Source of the DNA: Mycolicibacterium sp. S2-37
GTDB lineage: Bacteria; Actinomycetota; Actinomycetes; Mycobacteriales; Mycobacteriaceae
Assembly: GCF_017352375.1 (NCBI RefSeq)
Contig: NZ_JAFEVR010000002.1
Coordinates: 186,001 to 250,000 of the forward strand
DNA: 64,000 nucleotides
Reading direction: 5' to 3'
The position numbers and the translations under genes are program-made. The notes under the pieces are model-generated. The model was given only the letters and a program-made list of their open reading frames with translations, did no database searches and was not told the DNA's origin. The number at the start of each line of letters is the position of its first letter. Positions within the stretch are counted from its first letter, which is position 1. This document shows positions 8,753-17,204 of the stretch, one piece after another.

Positions 8753-9399
8753 CAGACCTGCTCGATCGTGTTCCGCAGGTCGTCGTCGAGCGACACCCGC
8801 ACCAACGCGGCCGCCAATGCCGCGCACCGGCCGCCGGCGAGCTCGGCCAGCTCTTCTGGGTCCGTGGGCAGTCCGAGGCGGCCGGCCGCGGCGGTCGCCC
8901 GGTCGTCGAAGAACGGCCGGACCCAGGTCCACACATCCTGCACTTCGCGCAGGAAGATGTCGGCACCGGTGTCGCCGATGCCCTTGAACTCCTTGAGCAG
9001 ACCTTTGGCGGTCCGCGGGTCGTGTGATTCGCCGAGCCCGCGCAGATCGCCGCCGTAGTCGTCGTGCACCGTATGTGCCATGTCGACCAGGCGGGTGGCC
9101 GAACTCTCGTCGTAGCGGGCGTATCCGGCGCGGCCGAACGCGTCGATCATGGTCTTGCGATCGGCCTTCAGGACGGCGTCCGGGGTGCGAAGTTTCGCGG
9201 CGAAGATCTCGCGGGCGGCCCGCATCGCGATGGTCGCGTCGATCGGCTTGCTGGCAAGCATGCACAGGGTCAGCAGTTCGAACAGCGGCATCGGCTTGTC
9301 GTCGAGCCGGATACCGGCCTCCTCGGCGTAGGTAGTACCGGCCTCGTCGAGCAGGCGCCGGGTGATCTCCCGGGTCTGATTCGGGTATGTCTGGGCCAT
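8752..9399 (-). CDS. HhH-GPD-type base-excision endonuclease-like protein
   Basis: A 215-residue protein with an all-helical body and a helix-hairpin-helix-like segment, FKGIGDTGADIFLREV, near residue 150 that matches the HhH-GPD superfamily of DNA glycosylases and endonucleases. No CxxC-type iron-sulfur cluster is seen at the C-terminus, so it is not a canonical Nth. The ATG at 9399 (MAQTYPNQ) was chosen because the upstream extension is basic and non-conserved. It sits between the TfoX-like and DUF72 genes in one transcription unit, which suggests a DNA-related module. The catalytic activity is not certain. Confidence 0.75.
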   Translation of the reverse strand: MAQTYPNQTREITRRLLDEAGTTYAEEAGIRLDDKPMPLFELLTLCMLASKPIDATIAMRAAREIFAAKLRTPDAVLKADRKTMIDAFGRAGYARYDESSATRLVDMAHTVHDDYGGDLRGLGESHDPRTAKGLLKEFKGIGDTGADIFLREVQDVWTWVRPFFDDRATAAAGRLGLPTDPEELAELAGGRCAALAAALVRVSLDDDLRNTIEQV

Positions 9400-9437
9400 G
9401 ATCGACCGGTACCCGCGGCGGGTGACCGCGAACCGGC

Positions 9438-9770
9438 TCACTTGGCGGGCAGGCTCCTGGCGTAGCCGACGCCGCGCGTCACCCAGGACCGCAGCTGGCG
9501 GGTGGTGCGGACGCCGTCGGCGTGCACCCGCAGCCAGCCTCTGGTCTCGCGGCCGGACATCACCATCGGCTCCACGTGGTCGCGCCGCAGCAGGGTCTCG
9601 GTGTCCTCGGGTGGCACCCGCACCATCAGCCCGCCGCGGCCGCTGGCTGCGACGGCCATGTTTCCGTCGACGAGGAAGGCGAGGCCGCCGAACATCGACT
9701 TCTCGGTGATCCCGTGCTCGGTCGCGGTCAGCTCCCGGATGCGATGGGCGAGATCATGGTCGTACGCCAC
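9438..9770 (-). CDS. TfoX N-terminal domain family protein
   Basis: A 110-residue protein with the TfoX/Sxy N-terminal domain pattern, including MFGGLAFLVDGNMAVAA at residues 26-42. The family is named after competence regulators, but in actinobacteria the stand-alone N-terminal domain is common and its function is unknown. The C-terminal domain is absent. The gene lies 38 bases upstream of the HhH-GPD gene and 24 bases downstream of a small conserved-looking gene, all on the minus strand. Confidence 0.85.
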   Translation of the reverse strand: MAYDHDLAHRIRELTATEHGITEKSMFGGLAFLVDGNMAVAASGRGGLMVRVPPEDTETLLRRDHVEPMVMSGRETRGWLRVHADGVRTTRQLRSWVTRGVGYARSLPAK

Positions 9771-9794
9771 GGTGACATTGTGCCCGTCGAGCGG

Positions 9795-9983
9795 CTACTC
9801 CGCGTCCGCCGCCACGTGCCAGTGACCGACCCGTGCGCTGTGGGAGTCGAGGATCTCCTGTTTGTCGCCCGGCTCCAGCTCGGTGAGGTCAGCGATCTCG
9901 TCGCCGCAGTCACGCAGGATCCGGCTGAGCTCGGCGTTGACGTCGGAGTCGTCGGGCAGATTCACTTCGAGCACGAATTTCAC
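9795..9983 (-). CDS. Small acidic hypothetical protein
   Basis: A 62-residue acidic protein (MKFVLEVNLP start; rich in Asp and Glu) with no recognised domain. It is probably real: it has an ATG start, sits 24 bases upstream of the TfoX-like gene on the same strand, and looks like a compact alpha/beta fold. It may lead the operon 9983 to 8015. No function can be assigned. Confidence 0.6.
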   Translation of the reverse strand: MKFVLEVNLPDDSDVNAELSRILRDCGDEIADLTELEPGDKQEILDSHSARVGHWHVAADAE

Positions 9984-10019
9984 GAGCGAGCTATACCCCG
10001 AAGTAGGAGGTATGCACGG

Positions 10020-11063
10020 TCAAGCCGGATTCCATCCGAGCCGTGGTCCGAGGTGCTCTGCGAGGTCGCCGATGATCTGTGCGTAATCGTCGGCACCGAA
10101 GGTGAAGGGCAGCGCGAATGCCACCTCGTCCGCGCGCTGGAAGCCCGCGTGGTCGAACAACCGGTCGGCCAGTTCGTCGGAGCTGCCGACGTAGTCGGGG
10201 GAGAACAACATGCCACGGGGGCCCTGCGGGGCCGTGGTGCGCTCCAGGCGGCTTGCCGCGTACTCGCGGTAGCGGCGGATCTGGTCGTCGGTGGCCGAAT
10301 CGGTGGGAATGACGACCAGGCCCTGGGACACCCGCGCCCGTTCGGGATGCGGATGGGTGGCGAGGTAGGCGTCGATCTGCTCGCCCTGGATGGTGGCGAA
10401 ATCGTAGGGACCCGTACCGGCGGGGATGTGCTCGGTGCTGACCACCGAACTGGTCAGGTAGTTGATGCCCTGCTCGCCGGCCCAGATCGCCGACGTCAGC
10501 CCGCCGCCGTACCAGACCCGGTCGGCCAGCCCGGGCGAATGGGGCTGGAGGTGGTCGGTGAACTGTTCGATGCCGACGGTGCCGGCGAAGTCGCTGACCG
10601 GCTCGCCGCGCAGGTGGCGCAGCAGGCGCAGCACCCGCTCCTTCGAGAAGTCCTGCAGCTCATGCGATTCGGGGTACAGCGCAGCCTTGTAGTGCTCGTA
10701 GAGCATCGGGGTGCCGACCGACACCCCGGGGTTGATGCGCCCGCCGGAGAGGATGTCGACGGTGGCCAGATCCTCGGCCAGCCGGAAGGGGTTCTCCAGG
10801 CCGAGGGGGATGACCGCGGTGCCCAACTCGATGCGGCGGGTGCGCTGGCTCGCCGCGGCCATGATCGCCACCGGTGAGGAGATGCCCGGTTGCAGATGAC
10901 GATCGCGGAGCCAGACACTGTCGTAACCCAGCGCCTCGGCCCGCTCGATCACCTGCAGCGTCTCTTCGATGCCCGGGCCCGGGTCGGCGGGGTCGAAGCG
11001 CCCGATGGTCAGGAATCCGAGCTTGCGCAGCGGTTCTCCGCGTCGTGGCATGTGGCTGGTCAC
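10020..11063 (-). CDS. LLM class (luciferase-like, probably F420- or flavin-dependent) oxidoreductase
   Basis: A 347-residue TIM-barrel oxidoreductase of the bacterial luciferase-like family. Visible hallmarks are the beta-1 segment KLGFLTIGRF, AEALGYDSVWLRDRH, RIELGTAVIPLGLENPFRLAEDLAT near residue 75, and LSGGRINPGVSVG. The length fits the family. The GTG at 11063 is preceded at 4 bases by GGAG; an ATG at 11051 (MPRRGEP) is an alternative start. Mycobacteria carry many such enzymes, often using F420; the substrate cannot be read from the sequence. An inverted repeat separates it from lon upstream. Confidence 0.85.
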   Translation of the reverse strand: MTSHMPRRGEPLRKLGFLTIGRFDPADPGPGIEETLQVIERAEALGYDSVWLRDRHLQPGISSPVAIMAAASQRTRRIELGTAVIPLGLENPFRLAEDLATVDILSGGRINPGVSVGTPMLYEHYKAALYPESHELQDFSKERVLRLLRHLRGEPVSDFAGTVGIEQFTDHLQPHSPGLADRVWYGGGLTSAIWAGEQGINYLTSSVVSTEHIPAGTGPYDFATIQGEQIDAYLATHPHPERARVSQGLVVIPTDSATDDQIRRYREYAASRLERTTAPQGPRGMLFSPDYVGSSDELADRLFDHAGFQRADEVAFALPFTFGADDYAQIIGDLAEHLGPRLGWNPA

Positions 11064-11072
11064 CTTTCTCCG

Positions 11073-11132
11073 GCGAGCAGAGGCAAACTCGCACGGAATC
11101 CGGTTCGGATGTACGAGTTTGCGTCTGCTCGC
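11073..11132. terminator. Long inverted repeat between lon and the LLM gene (candidate lon terminator)
   Basis: The arms 11073-11091 and 11114-11132 pair over 19 bases with one mismatch, separated by 22 bases. The element lies 13 bases after the lon stop and just upstream of the LLM gene start. Its architecture (17-19 bp stem, 22-base loop, no T-run) resembles the repeat at 7278-7333 although the sequence differs. Confidence 0.55.
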
Positions 11133-11144
11133 GCTCTTCGGTTG

Positions 11145-13493
11145 TCAGGCCGCGACGGCGCCACCCGTTGCTTCCCCCGGCTCCAGTGCCTGCGCGACGA
11201 TCTCGGCCACGTCGGTCATCGGTCTGACGTCCAGCGTCTCGAGCACCTCGGCAGGCACGTCATCCAGATCGGCCTCGTTGCGCTGCGGGATGAACACCGT
11301 CGACAACCCGGCGCGCTGGGCGGCGAGCAGCTTCTGCTTCACCCCGCCGATCGGCAGGACCCGGCCGTTCAGCGTGACCTCACCGGTCATGCCGACGTCG
11401 GAGCGCACCTGCCGCCCGGTGGCCATCGAGACCAGCGCGGTCACCATCGTCACGCCGGCCGACGGACCGTCCTTGGGCACCGCACCCGCCGGGACGTGCA
11501 CGTGGATGCGGCGGTCCAGCGCCTTCGGGTCGACCCCGAGTTCGGCTGCGTGGGAACGGACGTAGGACAGCGCGATCTGCGCAGACTCCTTCATCACGTC
11601 ACCCAGTTGGCCGGTCAGCTGCAGCCCGCTTTCTCCCTCGGTCGACCCGGCTTCGATGTAGAGCACGTCACCGCCGAGTCCCGTCACGGCCAGGCCGGTC
11701 GCGACGCCGGGCACCGCGGTGCGTTCCGCCGACTCCGGGATGAACCGCGGCCGCCCCAGGTAACCGACCAGGTCGGGCTCGTCGATGGTCAGGGCCGTCG
11801 GATCGGCAGCCAACTTCGTGGTCGCCTTGCGCAGCGCCTTGGCCAGTAGCCGCTCGAACTGCCGCACGCCCGGTTCCCGGGTGTAGTCGGCGGCGATCTT
11901 GCGCAGCGCGTCGTCGGTCACCGTGACGTCGTCGGCGGTCAGCGCGGCCCGCTCCCGCTGCCGCGGCAGCAGGAAGTCACGCGCGATGGCCACCTTGTCG
12001 TCGGCGGTGTAGCCGTCGATCTGTACCAGTTCCATCCGGTCCAACAACGCCTGAGGGATGTTCTCGATGACGTTGGCCGTCGCCAGGAACACCACATCGG
12101 ACAGGTCCAGGTCCAGATCCAGGTAGTGGTCGCGGAACGTGTGGTTCTGCGCCGGATCCAGCACCTCCAGCAGCGCCGCCGCCGGATCGCCGCGGTAGTC
12201 CGAGCCGACCTTGTCGATCTCGTCCAGCAGCACAACGGGATTCATCGAGCCGGCCTCGCCGATCGCCCGCACGATGCGGCCCGGCAGCGCGCCGACGTAG
12301 GTGCGCCGGTGTCCTCGGATCTCGGCCTCGTCGCGCACACCGCCCAGGGCGACCCGCACGAACTTGCGGCCCAGCGCCCGCGCGACGCTCTCGCCCAGCG
12401 ACGTCTTGCCGACACCGGGAGGACCCGCCAGCACCATCACCGCACCGGAACCGCGGCCGCCGACGACGGCCATCCCGCGCTGGGTGCGACGAGCGCGCAC
12501 TGCGAGGTACTCGACGATGCGGTCCTTCACGTCGTCCAGACCGTGGTGGTCGGCGTCCAGGATCTCCCGTGCCGCGGTCAGATCGGTCGAGTCCTCGGTG
12601 CTGACGTTCCACGGCAGGTCGAGCACGGTGTCCAGCCAGGTGCGGATCCAGCCGCCCTCCGGACTCTGGTCGCTGGAGCGTTCCAGCTTGCCGACCTCCC
12701 GCAGCGCCGCCTCGCGGACCTTCTCGGGAAGGTCTGCCGCCTCCACCCGGGCGCGGTAGTCGGCTTCATCGCCCTGGCCGTCCGGACCCAATTCGCCGAG
12801 TTCCTTGCGGATCGCGGCGAGCTGCTGGCGCAGCAGGAACTCCTTCTGCTGCTTGTCCATGCCGGTGCGGACGTCCTCGGCGATCTTCTCGTTGACCTCG
12901 ACCTCGGCCAGGTGCTCGCCGGTCCACTCGATGAGGACCCGCAGGCGCTCGGCGACATCGGGGGTCTCCAGGAGCTGACGCTTCTGCACCTGGGAGAGGT
13001 AGCCGGCGTAGCCAGCGGTGTCCGACAGCGCCGACGGGTCGGTGAGCTGGTTGACGAAATCGATGATCTGCCATGCTTCCCGGCGCTGCAACATCGCCAG
13101 CAGCAGCTTCTTGTACTCCGCGGCCAGAGCACGGACCTCGTCGGTGACCTCCGGCTCGCTCACCTCGGTGACCTGCACCCACAGCGCGGTGCCCGGACCG
13201 GTGGTCCCGGTTCCTATGTGGGCACGGGTGGTGCCGCGCACGACGGCTGCGGTACCGCCGCCGCCGGGAATACGCCCCACCTGGACGATCGTGGCGAGCA
13301 CGCCGTAGGACGGATAGCGGTCGTCCAGGCGCGGGGCGATGAGCAGCTCGCCGGATTCGGTCGCGCGGGCGGCTTCGACGGCTGCGCGTGCGGCCTCGTC
13401 GAGTTCGATCGGCACCACCATGCCCGGCAGCACGATCGCCTCGTTGCTAAACAGGACGGGCACAGCACGCGTCATGTCGTTGGCTTCAGCCAT
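11145..13493 (-). CDS. lon: ATP-dependent Lon protease (LonA type)
   Basis: A 782-residue LonA protease. In order it has an N-terminal substrate-binding domain (about 1-200, with the conserved [13 protein letters not shown] near the start), a coiled helical segment, an AAA+ module with Walker A GPPGVGKT near 356 and Walker [10 protein letters not shown] near 421, and a C-terminal peptidase domain. The catalytic serine lies in KDGPSAG near 676 and the lysine in GVKQK near 719. It degrades misfolded and regulatory proteins in the cytoplasm. The ATG at 13493 has GGAGG six bases upstream. A candidate ECF-sigma promoter overlapped by an HspR-type element lies just upstream, so heat or envelope/oxidative stress control is likely. 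From memory, M. tuberculosis has no lon, so its presence favours a fast-growing mycobacterium. Confidence 0.97.
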   Translation of the reverse strand: MAEANDMTRAVPVLFSNEAIVLPGMVVPIELDEAARAAVEAARATESGELLIAPRLDDRYPSYGVLATIVQVGRIPGGGGTAAVVRGTTRAHIGTGTTGPGTALWVQVTEVSEPEVTDEVRALAAEYKKLLLAMLQRREAWQIIDFVNQLTDPSALSDTAGYAGYLSQVQKRQLLETPDVAERLRVLIEWTGEHLAEVEVNEKIAEDVRTGMDKQQKEFLLRQQLAAIRKELGELGPDGQGDEADYRARVEAADLPEKVREAALREVGKLERSSDQSPEGGWIRTWLDTVLDLPWNVSTEDSTDLTAAREILDADHHGLDDVKDRIVEYLAVRARRTQRGMAVVGGRGSGAVMVLAGPPGVGKTSLGESVARALGRKFVRVALGGVRDEAEIRGHRRTYVGALPGRIVRAIGEAGSMNPVVLLDEIDKVGSDYRGDPAAALLEVLDPAQNHTFRDHYLDLDLDLSDVVFLATANVIENIPQALLDRMELVQIDGYTADDKVAIARDFLLPRQRERAALTADDVTVTDDALRKIAADYTREPGVRQFERLLAKALRKATTKLAADPTALTIDEPDLVGYLGRPRFIPESAERTAVPGVATGLAVTGLGGDVLYIEAGSTEGESGLQLTGQLGDVMKESAQIALSYVRSHAAELGVDPKALDRRIHVHVPAGAVPKDGPSAGVTMVTALVSMATGRQVRSDVGMTGEVTLNGRVLPIGGVKQKLLAAQRAGLSTVFIPQRNEADLDDVPAEVLETLDVRPMTDVAEIVAQALEPGEATGGAVAA

Positions 13494-13506
13494 GTGATCC
13501 TCCAAA

Positions 13507-13527
13507 GTTCAGTCGAATCGACTCAAC
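13507..13527. promoter_or_regulatory. HAIR-like element (candidate HspR site) upstream of lon
   Basis: The plus strand reads GTTCAGT, seven bases, ACTCAAC. The HspR-binding HAIR consensus is CTTGAGT-N7-ACTCAAG, so spacing is exact and 11 of 14 arm positions match. It lies 14 bases upstream of the lon ATG and covers the -10 and probable start point of the candidate promoter. That position suits repression. Confidence 0.55.
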
Positions 13528-13550
13528 CTTGGTGGGGATGGGTTTGTTCC
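13525..13550 (-). promoter_or_regulatory. Candidate SigE/SigH-type promoter of lon
   Basis: On the minus strand GGAAC (13550-13546) is followed after 18 bases by GTT (13527-13525). This is the GGAAC-N(17-19)-GTT pattern of mycobacterial SigE and SigH promoters. It predicts a transcript starting about 25 bases before the lon ATG. Confidence 0.55.
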
Positions 13551-13594
13551 CCTGCGCTTTCACCGGTGGCGAACGCCCGGCTGACGAGAAAAGG

Positions 13595-13632
13595 CAGGGA
13601 GCCTGCCGTTGGGGGTGACGGCAGGCTCCCTG
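13595..13632 (-). terminator. Intrinsic terminator of the antigen 85 gene
   Basis: The arms 13595-13609 and 13618-13632 are perfectly complementary over 15 bases with an 8-base loop. On the minus strand the stem is followed by CCTTTTCT, a short T-run. It lies 24 bases after the antigen 85 stop and is the clearest rho-independent terminator in the window. Confidence 0.8.
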
Positions 13633-13656
13633 TGGTGGGGGTTCTAGACGTGCAAC

Positions 13657-14739
<1,083 letters not shown>

Positions 14740-14930
14740 TCAGCGCACCGGGAGCCGCACCAACACGGACAACCCGGATCGCGAAAACACAACGATTGCG
14801 ACTCGCGTCGTTACGAAAAGGACAGGGGCGCGGGGCGAGTCGGTGATCGCCGACCGCACCCCGGTCTCAGCGGCAGAGCGCACCGGCATCCGGTGAGTGT
14901 CGGCGCGTCCGGGCGGGTATGCACCGCCGC

Positions 14931-15371
14931 ATGACCCACGCCGCCGACGGTCCCGATCCGTTCGATCTGCAGCGCTTCCTCGACGCCCAGGACCCGGTGT
15001 ACGAGACCGTGGTGGCCGAGTTGCGCGCTGGGCGCAAGCGCAGCCACTGGATGTGGTTCGTCTTCCCTCAGCTACGCGGACTCGGACACAGTCCGACGGC
15101 GGTGCGCTACGGCATCACCTCGCGGGCGGAGGCCGGGGCCTACCTGGCCGATCCGGTCCTCGGCGGCCGGTTGCGGGAGTGCACCGGCCTGGTGCTCGCC
15201 GTCGAAGGCCGGACGGCGGGGGAGATCTTCGGTTCGCCCGACGATCTGAAGCTGCGTTCGTCGATGACGCTGTTCGCCCATTGCGCGCAGGATGGCGGGC
15301 AGTTCCGTGCGGTCTTGGACAAGTACTACGAGGGTGAGGAGGATCCGTTCACCGTCGACAGATTGGGCTGA
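14931..15371 (+). CDS. DUF1810 family protein
   Basis: A 146-residue protein matching DUF1810, with the hallmarks DPFDLQRFLDAQ at the start, RKRSHWMWFVFPQLRGLG near residue 35 and a C-terminal Asp/Glu-rich end. The function of the family is unknown. The ATG at 14931 (MTHAADG) was preferred to the ATG at 14919, which adds only four residues. It appears monocistronic, divergent from the antigen 85 gene, with 266 bases of intergenic DNA in which I find no clear promoter. Confidence 0.85.
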   Translation: MTHAADGPDPFDLQRFLDAQDPVYETVVAELRAGRKRSHWMWFVFPQLRGLGHSPTAVRYGITSRAEAGAYLADPVLGGRLRECTGLVLAVEGRTAGEIFGSPDDLKLRSSMTLFAHCAQDGGQFRAVLDKYYEGEEDPFTVDRLG

Positions 15372-15383
15372 CCGGGCCGGCGT

Positions 15384-16679
15384 TCACGCCGGTGCGATGA
15401 CGACCCAACTCTGCGGGGCGACGGTGACCTGGTCGACCTCGTCGGGCGGCGGGGCGCCGGAACCGGCGATCACGGTGCCCCGACCGAAACCGGCGTCGGC
15501 CAGCGAGACCGTCAGCGACTCGGCGTCGTCGACGTTGAGCGCCACCAGGAGCGCGTCGTCACCGCGCCGAGCCTCGTACACGTAGTGGCGGTTCGTCAGC
15601 TGCACCGGCCTTGTCTTGGCGCGGTGCAGCCACGGGTGCCGGCGGCGCAATCCGATCAGGAACTGGTGCAGTCGGTAGACGTCGCTGTCGTCGCCCGGCG
15701 GCGTCCCGAACTCCGGGCGCACGGCGTCGTCGCCGCCGGCGCGGTCCTCCTTGACCCCGCGGTAGCCGAGTTCATCGCCGGCGTACACACTCGGCACCCC
15801 ACCGATGGTGAACAGCAGAGCCAGCGCCTGGTCGACGTGGGCCGGTTTGTCGAGCTTGCTCGCGATGCGGGTGACGTCGTGGTTGCCGACGAACGTCAAG
15901 GGTGCGAACGTCTCGAGGAATTCGTTGTGCCGCTGCAGCGCCCAATCCAGTTCATGGAAGTTGCCGTCGTTGAGGCTGCTCCAGATCGCTTTCCACAGTT
16001 CGTACTGCGTCACCGAGTCGAAGCCGGCGGCCACCCGGGCGGCGTAGTCGCCGTGGATGACCTCGCCGACGAACCACGCGTCGGGATGCGCCTCCCGCAC
16101 CCGCGGCAGCACCTGGGACCAGAAGTGGTCGGGCACCGCGTAGGCCGCATCGAGCCGCCAGCCGTCGGCGCCGCGCGACAGCCAGTGCGACATCACCTCG
16201 ACGGTGTAGTCGACGACCGCAGAGTTGCGGTGATCGAGCGCGATCAGTTCACCGTGCCCTTCGAAGTTGTCGAACCCGTTGCGCCGCTTGCGGAACCACT
16301 CGGCGCCCGGGCCGCCGTCAAGGGCGTCGCGATATTGTGGGAAGTCCGTGCCGACATGGTTGAAGACGCCGTCGAGCAGCACCCGGAGTCCCCGCGAATG
16401 CGCTTCGGCCACCAGTGCGTCGAAATCGGCGTCGTCACCGAGTCGCGGATCGATGCGGAAATGGTCGGTGGTGTCATAGCCGTGGGTCTTCGACGCGAAG
16501 ACCGGGCCCAGCGCGAGGCCCGACGCGCCGAGCGTCACCGCGTGGTCGAGCCAGTCGATGATCCGCCGTAGCCGGTGTTGGTCGGCCGACGGCGGCGGGT
16601 CGGCGGGAAAGGCGCCGACGAAGCCGAGCGGATACACCTGCCACCAGATCGCGTGTTCGACCCACCCGGGCGCGCTCAC
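15384..16679 (-). CDS. Alpha-amylase family (GH13) glycoside hydrolase or transglycosylase
   Basis: A 431-residue GH13 enzyme. The N-terminal barrel strand is HAIWWQVYPLGF. Conserved region I is GVFNHVG, region II is GWRLDAAYA with the Asp nucleophile near 180, region III FVGEVI gives the Glu acid/base, and region IV is FVGNHDVTR. No signal peptide is present, so it acts in the cytoplasm on alpha-glucans, malto-oligosaccharides or trehalose-like sugars. The GTG start at 16679 shares four bases with the deaminase stop (GTGA), which supports this start over the longer open frame. It is shorter than most GH13 enzymes and has only a small C-terminal beta domain. Confidence 0.88.
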   Translation of the reverse strand: MSAPGWVEHAIWWQVYPLGFVGAFPADPPPSADQHRLRRIIDWLDHAVTLGASGLALGPVFASKTHGYDTTDHFRIDPRLGDDADFDALVAEAHSRGLRVLLDGVFNHVGTDFPQYRDALDGGPGAEWFRKRRNGFDNFEGHGELIALDHRNSAVVDYTVEVMSHWLSRGADGWRLDAAYAVPDHFWSQVLPRVREAHPDAWFVGEVIHGDYAARVAAGFDSVTQYELWKAIWSSLNDGNFHELDWALQRHNEFLETFAPLTFVGNHDVTRIASKLDKPAHVDQALALLFTIGGVPSVYAGDELGYRGVKEDRAGGDDAVRPEFGTPPGDDSDVYRLHQFLIGLRRRHPWLHRAKTRPVQLTNRHYVYEARRGDDALLVALNVDDAESLTVSLADAGFGRGTVIAGSGAPPPDEVDQVTVAPQSWVVIAPA

Positions 16680-17155
16680 GGGCGGAACCTCGTCTCGTAC
16701 AGCCCGCGCATGGTTTCGGCGAGTTCGGGCGCAGGTCCGTCGGCGGTGATCTGCGGAGCGACCACCGAGATCGGCAGGGTGGCCACCGGTGGCAGGCCGG
16801 CGCCCCATTCGGTCAGCCAATCGACCAGCTGCGCCGACGAGGTGGCGTACACGATGCGGCCGAGGCCCACCCAGGCGTGGGCGGCCGAGCACATCGGGCA
16901 GTGCTCCCCGGAGGTGTAGACGGTCGAGTCCCGCCGGTCGGCCGGGTCGAGGTGTTCCGCCGCCCACCGTGCGATCTCGAATTCGGGATGCCGCGTGGCA
17001 TCCCCGACGCTGGTTCGGTTGTGGTCCTCGAACAACCGCTGGCCGACCGTGTCGACGAGAACCGATCCGAACGGCTCGTCACCCGCGTCGAGCGCATCGC
17101 GTGCCAGCTCGACGCAGCGCCTCAGGTGCTCCAGGTCGGACTCGCTGATCGGCAT
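16676..17155 (-). CDS. Nucleoside/cytosine deaminase-like zinc protein (CMP/dCMP deaminase fold)
   Basis: A 159-residue deaminase with both zinc-site motifs: HPEFEI (His and catalytic Glu) near residue 56 and EHCPMCSAAH (two Cys) near 84. It resembles the guanine/tRNA-adenosine/cytosine deaminase group that works on free bases or nucleosides. It overlaps the GH13 gene by four bases, so the two are co-translated, an association with no evident metabolic logic. The exact substrate is not assignable by reading. Confidence 0.85.
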   Translation of the reverse strand: MPISESDLEHLRRCVELARDALDAGDEPFGSVLVDTVGQRLFEDHNRTSVGDATRHPEFEIARWAAEHLDPADRRDSTVYTSGEHCPMCSAAHAWVGLGRIVYATSSAQLVDWLTEWGAGLPPVATLPISVVAPQITADGPAPELAETMRGLYETRFRP

Positions 17156-17204
17156 TCACCGGAGTCTACGCAGCCGACCGCCGGTCGCTCCGACGATCGG
17201 AGCC

